From Luteipulveratus flavus (GTDB taxonomy: Bacteria; Actinomycetota; Actinomycetes; Actinomycetales; Dermatophilaceae), in the NCBI RefSeq assembly GCF_029080175.1, contig NZ_JARFJC010000016.1: a stretch of 64,000 nt of DNA. One strand, 5' to 3'. Made by a program: the position numbers and the translations under genes. Each line of letters begins with the position of its first letter. Position 1 is the first letter of the stretch. This document shows positions 43,659 through 52,340 of this stretch, piece by piece. Under the pieces are notes generated by a model. It was not told the DNA's origin and searched no databases. It saw nothing but the letters and a program-made list of their open reading frames with translations.

Positions 43659-44471
43659 ATGACCATCACGGCCGCGACCGCGCCGCTCCTGCCCGCCCGC
43701 GTCAGGGACACGACCGACGCGGCACTCGCCCGTGTCGACGCAGCGCTCGAGGGTACGGGCGCGCGCCTGGTCGGGCTGTACCTGCACGGATCCCTGTGCT
43801 GGGGCGAGTTCTTCGCCGGCAGCGACGTCGACTTCGTCGGAGTGCTCGACCGGCGCGCCGATACGGACGTCATCGAGGCGTTGCGCCATGCGCACGAGGC
43901 GATCGCCGCCGAGCCGGCCCGACCCACGTACGACGGGTTCTACGTGACGGAGGCGGACCTGGCGCGGCCTCCCGCCGACCTCGCCGACCACCCCGGCGTC
44001 CTGGCGGGCACGTTCGCCGTGGGGCGGACGGGCGACGCCAACCTCGTCACCTGGCACGAGCTCGCCGAGCGTGGCGTCACCGTACGAGGTCGGGACGCGG
44101 CCGAGCTCGACGTCTGGACGAGCATGCCCGCGCTGCAGGCGTACTCGCGCGCGAACCTGGAGTCGTACTGGCTGGGCCAGGTGTCCGGGCTGGAGACGGA
44201 CAAACCCGTCCTGGCGTCCGACAGCGAGTGGTGCGTGCTCGGCATCGCCCGGCTGCACCACGTGCTGCAGACCGGTGCGATCACGTCGAAGTCGGGCGCG
44301 GGCCGGTGGGCGCTGGAGGTGGTCGACGAACGGCACCACCCGGTCGTCCACGAGGCGCTCGCGCACCGCGAGTCGGGCGCGTCCGACGCCGCGTACGACG
44401 CGGATCCGGAGGTGCGTCGGCGGGCGGTCGTCGCGGTCATGCGCGAGGTGCTGGGAGAGTATGGGCTGTGA
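43659..44471 (+). CDS. AadA-like nucleotidyltransferase with DUF4111 domain
   Basis: 270 aa. The nucleotidyltransferase core is LHGSLCWGEFFAGSDVDFVGV (GS...DxD metal/ATP site, about residues 43-63). The C-terminal DUF4111 helical domain (SDSEWCVLGIARLHHVLQTGAITSKSGAGRWALE) is the part that holds aminoglycosides in AadA. Chromosomal relatives may or may not confer streptomycin/spectinomycin adenylylation; resistance cannot be concluded. The stop overlaps the GTG of the EthD gene. Confidence 0.85.
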   Translation: MTITAATAPLLPARVRDTTDAALARVDAALEGTGARLVGLYLHGSLCWGEFFAGSDVDFVGVLDRRADTDVIEALRHAHEAIAAEPARPTYDGFYVTEADLARPPADLADHPGVLAGTFAVGRTGDANLVTWHELAERGVTVRGRDAAELDVWTSMPALQAYSRANLESYWLGQVSGLETDKPVLASDSEWCVLGIARLHHVLQTGAITSKSGAGRWALEVVDERHHPVVHEALAHRESGASDAAYDADPEVRRRAVVAVMREVLGEYGL

Positions 44472-44782
44472 TCAAGGTGAGCATCATGTACCCGACCACG
44501 CCCGAGGCGCGGTTCGACCACGACTACTACCGCGACCGGCACATGCCGCTGGTGGGTGAGCTGCTCGGTCCGGCGTGCCTGCGCTGGACGATCGACAAGG
44601 GCGTGAGCGGCCGCCAGCCGGACATCGACCCGCCGTACGTCGCGATGTGTCACATCTACAGCGAGTCGGTCGAGTCGTTCCAGGAGGGCTTCGGCCCGAA
44701 CGTCAAGCAGATCATGACCGACGTCGGCAACTACACCGACATCAGCCCGGTCATGCAGATCAGCGAGGTCGTCGTCGACTGA
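44468..44782 (+). CDS. EthD family protein
   Basis: 104 aa dimeric ferredoxin-like fold: MIKVSIMYPTTPEARFDHDYYRDRHMPLV is the hallmark of EthD. EthD proteins accompany some monooxygenase systems, but most homologues have no known role. GTG start overlaps the nucleotidyltransferase TGA, implying coupled translation. Confidence 0.88.
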   Translation: MIKVSIMYPTTPEARFDHDYYRDRHMPLVGELLGPACLRWTIDKGVSGRQPDIDPPYVAMCHIYSESVESFQEGFGPNVKQIMTDVGNYTDISPVMQISEVVVD

Positions 44783-44895
44783 GGGCTCGCGCTCCACTGG
44801 CTGTGGACAACCTACGGCCGTGAGCAGGGGATGTGGATGACGAATCTCGTTGCGGAGCAGTGATATTCGGGCTTCTGAGGCCTTGCCCCGATGGT

Positions 44896-44911
44896 TCGAA
44901 CGTGCGTACGA
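44896..44911 (+). promoter_or_regulatory. SOS (LexA) box before the DUF222-HNH gene
   Basis: TCGAACGTGCGTACGA matches the actinobacterial LexA consensus TCGAAC-N4-GTTCGA at 11 of 12 defined positions and ends 7 bp before the ATG. Confidence 0.7.
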
Positions 44912-44918
44912 TCGAGGC

Positions 44919-46280
44919 ATGGAGTCGGTGTCCGCGAGTGCTGTGGAGTCGCTGCTGACCCGGGTGCCGCCCGGGCCGGCAGCGGACGCGGTGCGCGCGC
45001 TGGGCCGGGCTGTCGGAGCCCTCGCGGCGCTGCCGGACGCGCTGCACCAGGTCGGCTCCGACGACCTCGGCGCGCTCGTCGGGCTGCTGGGCGAGACCGC
45101 TGCGCGGGCACAGGCCTCGATCGTGATGGCCACCGCGGAGGCGCAGACGCGCGGGGTCGTCCGGGAGTCGCGCGCTGCGAGCACGGCGCAGTGGGTCTCC
45201 ACGGCCGCCGGCGGCCTCGATGCAGGCGACGCCTCGCGGATCGCCGTGGTGTCCACGGCCGTCACCGACCCCGAGAACGCTCTGCTGCGCGAGGCGGTGG
45301 CAGCGGCGCAGTGCAGCCCGCGGGCGGCGCAGGTGACGCTGCGCGAGCTGGAGCAGATCATGCCGTCGCTACCCGACTTCACGCGCACCGAGTGCATGGC
45401 GTACTTCATGCCGGTGGCCGCGGCGGGCACGGCCAAGGACCTGCGTCACCTGGCGCGGTGGCTGGTGGCGACCTACGCGGACGACCGGCTCGAGCGCGAC
45501 GACGCCCGGCTCGAAGAGGTCGAGAGCCTGACGTGGTCGGAGCTGCCCGGCGGCCTGCGCCGCTTCGTCCTCGACCTCGCGCCGGCGCACGCGGCTCGAC
45601 TGGCGTCCGCGGTGCAGGCCGGCGCCGGGCCGCAGCCGGTGGTCGATCCCGAGACCGGCGTGCAGACGCCCGACCTCCGTTCACCGGCCAAGCGGCGAGC
45701 GGATGCGTTGATGGAGCTCGTGGCACTGGTCCAGTCCGCCGACATGAGCGTGTCGCACGGGTCGACGACGAAACTCGTGCTGACCATGAACCTCGAGCAC
45801 CTGCGGCGTGACCTTCGCGCGGCGTCCGAACCACGGGACCTGGAGAGCGTCGCTCCGGCGGCGGACCTCGCGCCACGATCTCCGGTACGCACGGGTGGCC
45901 TCGCCGTCAGCAGCATCGGTGACACCGTGGACGCCGGCACGGCTCGGCGGCTGGCGTGCGACGCGGACGTCATCCCGCTGGTCCTCGGTTCGCGGTCGGA
46001 GCCGCTGGACGTCGGCCGCGAGCAACGCCTGGTGAAGGACGGGTTGCGTACGGCGGTGGTGGCCCGGGACGGGTGCTGCACCTTCCCGGGGTGCGACCGG
46101 CCGCCGGGCTTCTGCGAGGTGCATCACGTCGTGGCGTGGTACCACGGCGGCGAGACGTCGCTGCTCAACTCCGCCCTGCTCTGCCGCCGACACCACACGA
46201 TCGTGCATCGCGACGGGCTGGTCGCCGACGTCACGCCGTACGACGTCCGGTGGGCGGGTGGCCAGGCGCGCAGCGCGTGA
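44919..46280 (+). CDS. DUF222 / HNH endonuclease (13E12-type)
   Basis: 453 aa. An N-terminal DUF222 helical domain (residues ~1-330) and a C-terminal HNH nuclease: RDGCCTFPGCDRPPGFCEVHHVVAWYHGGETSLLNSALLCRRHHTIVH. It has the Cys pairs for zinc, and the His-Asn-His residues are all present. These genes are multicopy in actinobacteria, related to the mycobacterial 13E12 repeat family; biological role unsettled. The SOS box immediately upstream fits DNA-damage induction. The ATG at 44919 is chosen because the SOS box would otherwise lie inside the coding region. Confidence 0.92.
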   Translation: MESVSASAVESLLTRVPPGPAADAVRALGRAVGALAALPDALHQVGSDDLGALVGLLGETAARAQASIVMATAEAQTRGVVRESRAASTAQWVSTAAGGLDAGDASRIAVVSTAVTDPENALLREAVAAAQCSPRAAQVTLRELEQIMPSLPDFTRTECMAYFMPVAAAGTAKDLRHLARWLVATYADDRLERDDARLEEVESLTWSELPGGLRRFVLDLAPAHAARLASAVQAGAGPQPVVDPETGVQTPDLRSPAKRRADALMELVALVQSADMSVSHGSTTKLVLTMNLEHLRRDLRAASEPRDLESVAPAADLAPRSPVRTGGLAVSSIGDTVDAGTARRLACDADVIPLVLGSRSEPLDVGREQRLVKDGLRTAVVARDGCCTFPGCDRPPGFCEVHHVVAWYHGGETSLLNSALLCRRHHTIVHRDGLVADVTPYDVRWAGGQARSA

Positions 46281-46341
46281 CCCGTCGCAGCGCCGGGGGA
46301 GCGCAGACGACGGGCCGCACGTGATCAGGCGGAGGTGCGAC

Positions 46342-46408
46342 GACGGGCCGAGCAGTCTCCGATGCGGAGCCCGCTCGGCCCGTCATCGGCCCGTCATCGG
46401 CCCGTCAG
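46342..46408. terminator. Hairpin plus three tandem 11-bp repeats between convergent genes
   Basis: GACGGGCCGAGC (46342-46353) pairs perfectly with GCTCGGCCCGTC (46373-46384), with an inner CTCCG/CGGAG. The right arm is continued by three 11-bp units CGGCCCGTCAT (46376, 46387, 46398); the last one runs into the stop codon of the GNAT gene. Confidence 0.75.
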
Positions 46409-47364
46409 AGATCGAGTGAACGTGTCTCGTGGTCGACGGTGTACCCGAGCTGGTCGTACAACACGCGGGCACCCTCGTTGTAGCCGAACACGTTGAGTCC
46501 CAACGCGACCGAGCCGTGCTCCTGGCACCAGCGAGCACCCGCGGTCATGATCGCGCGGCCGTACCCGCGACGACGCTGCAGCGGGTCCACCACGACGTTG
46601 TAGACGAACGCCCGGGGCTGGGAGTCGTCGATCCACAGCGAGCCGATCGGGGTGCCCTCCGCGTAGGCGGTCCAGAACCGCTGGCCGGGGCTGCTCAGGC
46701 CGTCCGGGACGAGCTGGGCGATCTGGGTGCGGGCGACCTCGCGGGCGCGCTCCGGTGTCTCTCCCGCCGCCTGGCGCGACTCGGCGTACGACGCCTCCTC
46801 GTCGGACATGAACGCCTCGTGCTGCTCCGGCGTCATCGGTCGCAGCTCTACGCTGCCGTCGTCCTCGACGGGCGGACCGTCGAGCAGCAGGGTCATGTTG
46901 GTCGCGCGGACCGTGAGTCCCGGGCGGTCGGCGAGAGCCTCGGACGAGGCGTCGCCGGGCCGCACGGTCATCCAGAGCTGTGCTGCGCCCTCGGCGCGGG
47001 CGGCGTCGGCGATCAGCTCGCGGACCTGTGCGCCGTGCCCCGGGTCGGCGAGCAGGACGTCGACGAGCTGAGCCTGCGAGCCGTCGGGCGTGCGCCGCCA
47101 GAAGACCCAGCCGGCGTGCTCGTGACCGGCGACCGTGATGGTGGAGTCCGGATCGGTCGTCTCGGCGTCGACCCACAGCACGTGCGCCCGCGGGGTGTCC
47201 ACCCCGTCCGGGAGCATCTTCCGCAGCTCCTCCGCGGCCCGTTCCTGCGCGCGGTCCATCGCCTCGGTCTCCAGCACGAAGTGCACCGCGCCCAGCCGCT
47301 CGACCTCCCGGACGAACCAGGCCTCGTAGTCACCGGCCGCGACCGGGTTCAGACGGACGGCCAC
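46405..47364 (-). CDS. GNAT-family N-acetyltransferase, possibly tandem-domain
   Basis: 319 aa. The C-terminal half is a clear GNAT domain with acetyl-CoA loop DPLQRRRGYGRAIM and FGYNEGARVLYDQLGYTV. The N-terminal half (AGDYEAWFVREVERLGAVHF, AQLVDVLLADPGHGAQVRELI) looks like a degenerate second GNAT domain without a good CoA loop. Substrate unknown. GTG start 3 bp after the aldehyde dehydrogenase stop, so the two are probably one operon. Confidence 0.88.
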   Translation of the reverse strand: MAVRLNPVAAGDYEAWFVREVERLGAVHFVLETEAMDRAQERAAEELRKMLPDGVDTPRAHVLWVDAETTDPDSTITVAGHEHAGWVFWRRTPDGSQAQLVDVLLADPGHGAQVRELIADAARAEGAAQLWMTVRPGDASSEALADRPGLTVRATNMTLLLDGPPVEDDGSVELRPMTPEQHEAFMSDEEASYAESRQAAGETPERAREVARTQIAQLVPDGLSSPGQRFWTAYAEGTPIGSLWIDDSQPRAFVYNVVVDPLQRRRGYGRAIMTAGARWCQEHGSVALGLNVFGYNEGARVLYDQLGYTVDHETRSLDL

Positions 47365-47367
47365 GGC

Positions 47368-48801
47368 TCAGGCCTCGGCGGGCGTGTAGCCGATGACGGC
47401 CTTGGTCTCCAGGAAGTCGGCGAACGCCGTCTGGCCCCACTCGCGCCCGTTGCCGCTCTGCTTGTACCCGCCGAACGGCGCGTTCAGGTCGACCGCTGCG
47501 CCGTTGAGGTTGACCTGACCGGCGCGCAGCCGGGAGGCGACCTTGCGCACGGTGTCCTGGTCGGAGCCGGAGACGTACGCGGCCAGGCCGTACGGGGTGT
47601 CGTTGCCGATCTCGATGGCCTGGTCGACCGACTCGTACGGCAGGATCACCAGGACCGGACCGAAGATCTCCTCGCGCGCGACGGTCATGTCGTTGCTGAC
47701 GTTCGCGAAGACGGTCGGCTTGACGTAGTAGCCGGTGTCGAGACCGTCCGGGCGACCGGTGCCGCCGGCCACCAGGGATGCGCCCTCGTCGACGCCCTGC
47801 TGGATCAGGCCCTGGATCTTGTCGTACTGCGCCTTCGAGACGACCGGACCCATCTTGACCTCGCCGGTCGGGTCGCCGACGGTGACCTTCTCCGCGGAGG
47901 CCTTGGCGATCGCGGCGGCCTCGTCCATCCGGGCGGCCGGGACGAGCATGCGGGTCGGCGCGTTGCAGGACTGGCCCGAGTTCGCCCAGACCCCCGCGGC
48001 GCCGATCTTGACGCCCTTCTCGAACGCGTCGTCGTCGAGGATGATGTTCGGGCTCTTGCCGCCGAGCTCCTGGTGGACCCGCTTGACCGTCGGGGCCGCC
48101 GCCTTGGCCACCTCGACGCCGGCGCGGGTGGAGCCGGTGATCGAGATCATGTCGACCTGCGGGTGGGCGGCCAACGTCGCGCCGACGGTCGGGCCGTCGC
48201 CGTTGACGAGGTTGAAGACGCCCGCCGGCACACCGGCGGCGTCCATGATCTCGGCGAGGATGTACGCGGAGAACGGCGCCTCCTCCGACGGCTTGAGCAC
48301 CATGGTGCAGCCGGTCGCCAGCGCCGGCGCGACCTTGCAGGTGATCTGGTTCAGCGGCCAGTTCCACGGCGTGATGAACGCGCACACGCCGACCGGCTCC
48401 CGGACGATGCGGGTGGTGCCGCGGTCCTCCTCGAACGGGTAGTCCGCCAGGACCTTGGACGCGGTGACGAGGTGGCCGAGACCCATCCCGACCTGCGCGG
48501 TCGTCGCGAGCTTGGCCGGTGCGCCCATCTCCTCGGTGACGGCGGCGGCGAGGTCCTCGGCGCGCTTCTTGTACTCCTCGATGACGCGCGACAGCAGCTC
48601 GCCGCGCTCGGCGGGACTCGTCTGCGAGAACGTCTCGAACGCGGCGCGAGCCGCCTCGACGGCCCGGTCGACGTCGGAGGTGCCGCCGAGGGCGATGCGC
48701 CCGGCGACCTGCTCGGTCGCTGGGTTCACCACGTCGTGCGGCTGCGGCTGAGCCGGGTCGACCCACTGGCCGCCGATGTAGAACTGTCCGTACTCGCGCA
48801 T
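47368..48801 (-). CDS. NAD(P)-dependent aldehyde dehydrogenase
   Basis: 477 aa, full family length. Cofactor motif ITGSTRAGVEVAKAAA, general-base Glu in HQELGGKSPN and catalytic Cys in NSGQSCNAPTR are present. PWNWPLNQITCKVAPAL and EEIFGPVLVILPY are typical. It oxidises an aldehyde to a carboxylate in the cytoplasm; substrate unknown. ATG at 48801 (MREYGQFYIGGQW) is the standard family start. Confidence 0.95.
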   Translation of the reverse strand: MREYGQFYIGGQWVDPAQPQPHDVVNPATEQVAGRIALGGTSDVDRAVEAARAAFETFSQTSPAERGELLSRVIEEYKKRAEDLAAAVTEEMGAPAKLATTAQVGMGLGHLVTASKVLADYPFEEDRGTTRIVREPVGVCAFITPWNWPLNQITCKVAPALATGCTMVLKPSEEAPFSAYILAEIMDAAGVPAGVFNLVNGDGPTVGATLAAHPQVDMISITGSTRAGVEVAKAAAPTVKRVHQELGGKSPNIILDDDAFEKGVKIGAAGVWANSGQSCNAPTRMLVPAARMDEAAAIAKASAEKVTVGDPTGEVKMGPVVSKAQYDKIQGLIQQGVDEGASLVAGGTGRPDGLDTGYYVKPTVFANVSNDMTVAREEIFGPVLVILPYESVDQAIEIGNDTPYGLAAYVSGSDQDTVRKVASRLRAGQVNLNGAAVDLNAPFGGYKQSGNGREWGQTAFADFLETKAVIGYTPAEA

Positions 48802-48884
48802 GCTCAGGTCGCTCCTCGGTCGTCGTTGACACTCCCGGCCGAGCATAGGCAGGGTCTCGCTCACCGGCAGCCCGAGGGCGGTCG

Positions 48885-49517
48885 CTACGCCTGAGGCCAG
48901 CCGGCCGGCGAGTCCTCCCAGCGCTCCTGACGGCCGTACGGCAGCAGGTCCAGGACGTTCGCCTCGAACATCACCCGGTCCACACCGCGCTGCGTCGTGG
49001 AGTACGTGCGATAGACGTCGTCGCCGTCGCGCAGGAACGCGCTGAGCAGGAAGCCCTCGCCCGCGCCGCAGTCGGCCGCGAACGTCGTCCCGTGGGAGGA
49101 CGCGTACGGCACCGTCCAGCCGCGCTCCTGCCAGTACGCCGTCATCTGCTCCAGCGGCATGTCGGAGACGGTCCGCCACGCGACGCCGTTCTCGGCGAGG
49201 GTGTCGAGCGCGACCACCTGGTCGGTGAAGTTGGTGCAGCCGGGGCAGAAGCGGTCGGGGCCGAGGTTCATGAACTGGTAGAGCGCCAGCTGGTGCTTCT
49301 CACCGAACAGCTCCAGCAGCGTCACCGGACCGTCCGGCGAGGCGAAGGTGTACTCCTGCTCGACGCGGACCATCGGCATCCGGCGGCGTCGGGCCGCGAG
49401 GGCGTCGAGCGCGTGGGTGAGGTCCTTCTCGGCGGTGAGCAGCTCGGCGCGGGCCGACTGCCACTCCTGCTCGGAGACGACGGTCGGAAGGGCGGGAGCG
49501 GGCGTACGGCTGGCCAC
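48885..49517 (-). CDS. DUF899 thioredoxin-like protein
   Basis: 210 aa. LLTAEKDLTHALDALAARRRRMPMVRVEQEYTF, LELFGEKHQLALYQFM and GPDRFCPGCTNFTDQV (a CxxC pair) are characteristic of DUF899, a thioredoxin-fold family without established function. GTG start with GAGAGGTG some 10 bp upstream. Single gene, between the convergent-looking beta-lactamase-like and aldehyde dehydrogenase units on the same strand. Confidence 0.88.
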   Translation of the reverse strand: MASRTPAPALPTVVSEQEWQSARAELLTAEKDLTHALDALAARRRRMPMVRVEQEYTFASPDGPVTLLELFGEKHQLALYQFMNLGPDRFCPGCTNFTDQVVALDTLAENGVAWRTVSDMPLEQMTAYWQERGWTVPYASSHGTTFAADCGAGEGFLLSAFLRDGDDVYRTYSTTQRGVDRVMFEANVLDLLPYGRQERWEDSPAGWPQA

Positions 49518-49607
49518 GGGCGGGCACCTCTCGTTCGGAAGGGATCTGCACGGGTACGTCGGAGCCGAGGCGTCGTTCTCGACACGTCCGGCGCGATCAG
49601 GGCGGGC

Positions 49608-50693
49608 TCACCCGCGGACGGCGCCCCAGAAGGCGTCGAACTCGCGCGAGCCGGTCGGCCCGCCCATCGCCCTCGTGCCGAGGTAGACCCCGGCGACGTC
49701 GGACGCCGGGTCGGCACCGGCGACGCAGCCGGTGCCTCCCGACCAGCCGAACGTCCCGGCCCGGCCGTGGGCCGGGGTGTCCTCGACGTTGACCGACACC
49801 TGCCACCCGTAGCTCGCCCAGGGGTCGATCACGGGTGTCGCGGCGCCACGCTGCTCCTCGCTGATCTGCGGGCTGCGGATGGCCCATGCCGACTCGGGCC
49901 GCAGGATGGTGGGTCGCTCCGAGGCGACCTCCTCCAGCACCCGGAGATAGTCGGCGGGCCGGGTGACCAGGCCGTTGCCGAACGAGCGGAACCCGGGTGC
50001 GCCGGCCTGGCCGCGGACGAGGCCGTCCGGGCCGGACTCGTACCAGGTCGCGACCTCGCCGGCGTCCTCGAACGAGAGCAGCCCGAGCCCGAGCGGCTGG
50101 ACGACGCCCTGCTGCACGAGGTCGTCGTTCGAGGAGCCGGTCAGTCGCTCGAGCAGGATGGAGAGGACGTCGCTGGAGGTGTGGTAGCGCCAGACCTCGC
50201 CCGGCTGAGCGGCGAGCGGAACCGCCGCGAGGCGTGAGAGGTAGGTCTCCGGCGCGATGGGTGGCGCCGACGCACCCGGCGCGATCCCGCGCTCCGCCAG
50301 TGCCTCGGCCTGCCGGTCCTCGCCGCCGTAGAGGACACCCCAGCCGGAGGTCATGGTGAGCAGGTGGCGGATCGTGATCGCGACCCGTGCCGGCTGACCG
50401 TCCGGGCCGATCGGGTGCGCGAGCTCGGGCAGCCAGCGGCCGATCGGGTCGTCCAGCGCGAGCCGCCCGGCGTCGACCTGCTGCAGGGTCACGACCGCGC
50501 CGACGAGCTTCGACAGGGACGCGATGCGGAACGCGGTCGACGCCGTCACCGGAGCACCGGACTCCAGGTCGACGACACCGCCGCGTCCCTCGTGCAGGAC
50601 GCCGCGCTCGCGGACCGCGAACGCGTACCCGGGCAGGTGGCCCTGCTGGACGAGGGGATCGAGGGCATCGGTGATGCGCCGGGACCGCTGCAT
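49608..50693 (-). CDS. Serine beta-lactamase-like hydrolase (class C fold)
   Basis: 361 aa. The nucleophile motif is SLSK in FRIASLSKLVGAVVTLQQV, the family-typical IRHLLTMTSGWG follows, the second motif is YHT in VWRYHTSSDVLSIL, and the third is near FGWSGGTG. There is no signal peptide, arguing against a true penicillinase; esterase or D-aminopeptidase-like activity is likelier. Divergent from the alpha/beta hydrolase gene. Confidence 0.88.
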   Translation of the reverse strand: MQRSRRITDALDPLVQQGHLPGYAFAVRERGVLHEGRGGVVDLESGAPVTASTAFRIASLSKLVGAVVTLQQVDAGRLALDDPIGRWLPELAHPIGPDGQPARVAITIRHLLTMTSGWGVLYGGEDRQAEALAERGIAPGASAPPIAPETYLSRLAAVPLAAQPGEVWRYHTSSDVLSILLERLTGSSNDDLVQQGVVQPLGLGLLSFEDAGEVATWYESGPDGLVRGQAGAPGFRSFGNGLVTRPADYLRVLEEVASERPTILRPESAWAIRSPQISEEQRGAATPVIDPWASYGWQVSVNVEDTPAHGRAGTFGWSGGTGCVAGADPASDVAGVYLGTRAMGGPTGSREFDAFWGAVRG

Positions 50694-50787
50694 GGGCCCT
50701 TTCTAGCAACGGGGTCCGACAGCGAGCCGGCCCTCGCCGAGGAAAACGTCCGCGCGCCGCGGCGGTGCCTGTCGACATGATGACCAC

Positions 50788-51633
50788 GTGCCGACCTACA
50801 TCTCGTACGACGACGCCGTCCTCGCCTACCGGCAGTGGGGGAGCGGTGAGCCGCTGCTCCTCGTGCCGGGTGGTCCCGGGCGTGACTCCGCGTACCTCGG
50901 CGATCTGGCCGACCTCGCTGCTGCGACCGGTCGGACGATCGTCGTCGGTGACCCGCGCGGGACGGGCGCGTCGCCCGCGCCGGCCGACCCCGCCGCGTAC
51001 ACCGCGGAGCGGCTCGCGGACGACCTGGACGCCCTCCGGGGGCATCTCGGGCTCGCGTCGGTCGACCTGATCGCCCACTCGGCGGGGTGCGCGGTCGCGC
51101 TCCTGTACGCCGCAGCCCGGCCCGAGCGGGTGCGCCGCCTGGTGCTCCTCACCCCGGGCACCCGGGTGCTCGGGCTGGAGGACACCGACGAGGAGTACGA
51201 GGCGCAGCTGGACCGGCGTCGGCGCGAGCCGTGGTTCGACGAGGCGAGCCGGGCGATGGACCGGATCGAGTCCGAGGGGTTCACCGCCGAGCTGCGTCAG
51301 GCGATGTCGCCGTTCCTGTACGGCCCGTGGACCACCGAGGCGCAGGAGCACGCCGCGTCCGACACACGCCAGCGGAACCCGGACGCGTCGGCCGGCTTCT
51401 GGGGCGGGGCGAGCGACCCGGAGGCCACCCGCGCCGCGCTCGCCGACCTGAGCGCCCCCGTACGCATCGTGATCGGCGAGCTGGACCTCGCACCCGGGCC
51501 GGTGCTCGCGGGCGAGCTGGCGGCGGTGTTCGAGGACGCGTCGGTGTCCGTGCAGGAGGGTGCCGGGCACTTTCCGTGGGTCGACGACCGGGTGGCGTTC
51601 ACGAGGCTCGTGACCGAGGCGCTCGGCCGCTGA
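50788..51633 (+). CDS. Alpha/beta hydrolase, proline-iminopeptidase-like
   Basis: 281 aa. The oxyanion-hole LVPGGPGRDSAYL, the nucleophile elbow AHSAGCAVAL (GxSxG variant AHSAG), Asp in GELDLAPGP and His in GAGHFPWVDD complete the catalytic set. LTPGTRVLGLEDTDEEYEAQLDRR suggests the prolyl-iminopeptidase/haloalkane-dehalogenase-like group. Substrate unknown; cytoplasmic. GTG start. Confidence 0.9.
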   Translation: MPTYISYDDAVLAYRQWGSGEPLLLVPGGPGRDSAYLGDLADLAAATGRTIVVGDPRGTGASPAPADPAAYTAERLADDLDALRGHLGLASVDLIAHSAGCAVALLYAAARPERVRRLVLLTPGTRVLGLEDTDEEYEAQLDRRRREPWFDEASRAMDRIESEGFTAELRQAMSPFLYGPWTTEAQEHAASDTRQRNPDASAGFWGGASDPEATRAALADLSAPVRIVIGELDLAPGPVLAGELAAVFEDASVSVQEGAGHFPWVDDRVAFTRLVTEALGR

Positions 51634-51703
51634 CCACACGCGCACCGGGAGCGTGACCCCGCCCGCACCGGGTGGGGCGGCGAGCCCGAACTAGCCTGAC
51701 CGC

Positions 51704-52195
51704 GTGACTCTCCACGACATCCCCCTGAAGACGCTCGACGGCCGCTCCACCTCCCTCGGCGAGTACGCCGGCCGCGCGGTGCTCGTCGTCAACGTCGCCT
51801 CCAAGTGCGGGCTCACGCCGCAGTACACGGGCCTCGAGGCGCTGCAGCAGCAGTACGCCGACCGCGGGCTGACCGTGGTCGGCTTTCCGTGCAACCAGTT
51901 CGGCGGGCAGGAGCCGGGCAGCGCGCAGGAGATCGAGACGTTCTGCTCCGCGACGTACGGCGTGACCTTCCCGATGATGGAGAAGGTCGAGGTCAACGGC
52001 GAGGCGAAGCACCCCGTGTACGCCGAGCTCACCCGGCACGCGGACGCCGAGGGCGAGGCCGGCGACGTCCAGTGGAACTTCGAGAAGTTCCTGATTGCGC
52101 CGAGCGGGGAGGTCGTCGCGCGCTTCCGTCCCACGACCGAGCCGCAGGACGCCCGGATCACCGACGCCATCGAGGCCAACCTCCCCCAGGCCTGA
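51704..52195 (+). CDS. Glutathione-peroxidase family peroxidase (Cys type)
   Basis: 163 aa. Cys35 in NVASKCGLTPQY is the peroxidatic residue (no selenocysteine), Gln69 is in FPCNQFGGQEPG, and WNFEKFL carries the third triad member. As actinobacteria usually lack glutathione, thioredoxin or mycothiol is the likelier reductant. GTG start. The stop is directly followed by repeat copy E. Confidence 0.94.
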   Translation: MTLHDIPLKTLDGRSTSLGEYAGRAVLVVNVASKCGLTPQYTGLEALQQQYADRGLTVVGFPCNQFGGQEPGSAQEIETFCSATYGVTFPMMEKVEVNGEAKHPVYAELTRHADAEGEAGDVQWNFEKFLIAPSGEVVARFRPTTEPQDARITDAIEANLPQA

Positions 52196-52252
52196 CCGGC
52201 AGATCACGGCGGTCGGCACACGCATGCGTGTGCCGACGACCAATATTGCCGG
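52196..52252. repeat. Double-palindromic repeat, family 1 copy E
   Basis: The ends CCGGC / GCCGG flank a perfect 24-bp inner palindrome at 52213-52236 centred on GCACACGCATGCGTGTGC. The outer stem is decayed (AATATTGCCGG on the right). It begins one base after the peroxidase stop. Confidence 0.85.
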
Positions 52253-52269
52253 AAGGGAGCACGGCCTGA

Positions 52270-52327
52270 CCGGCGAAAGTTGATGGCTGGCACAGGTACG
52301 CGTGTGCCGGCGACCACCTTTTGCCGG
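52270..52327. repeat. Double-palindromic repeat, family 1 copy F
   Basis: The ends CCGGC / GCCGG, right half GGCGACCACCTTTTGCCGG and inner segment GCACAGGTACGCGTGTGC (52290-52307). It is in tandem with copy E and 14 bp from the stop of the convergent cupin gene. Confidence 0.85.
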
Positions 52328-52340
52328 AGGGGGCGGGTCG

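Noticed and set aside
43659..44471. Acquired aminoglycoside-resistance cassette
   Set aside because: No integron attC, integrase or insertion sequence is next to it, and base composition looks like its neighbours; a chromosomal homologue is more likely.
46429..48894. 821-codon open frame on the plus strand opposite GNAT and aldehyde dehydrogenase
   Set aside because: Low-complexity Arg/Leu/Val/Asp-rich translation without motifs; the minus-strand genes have clear catalytic residues.
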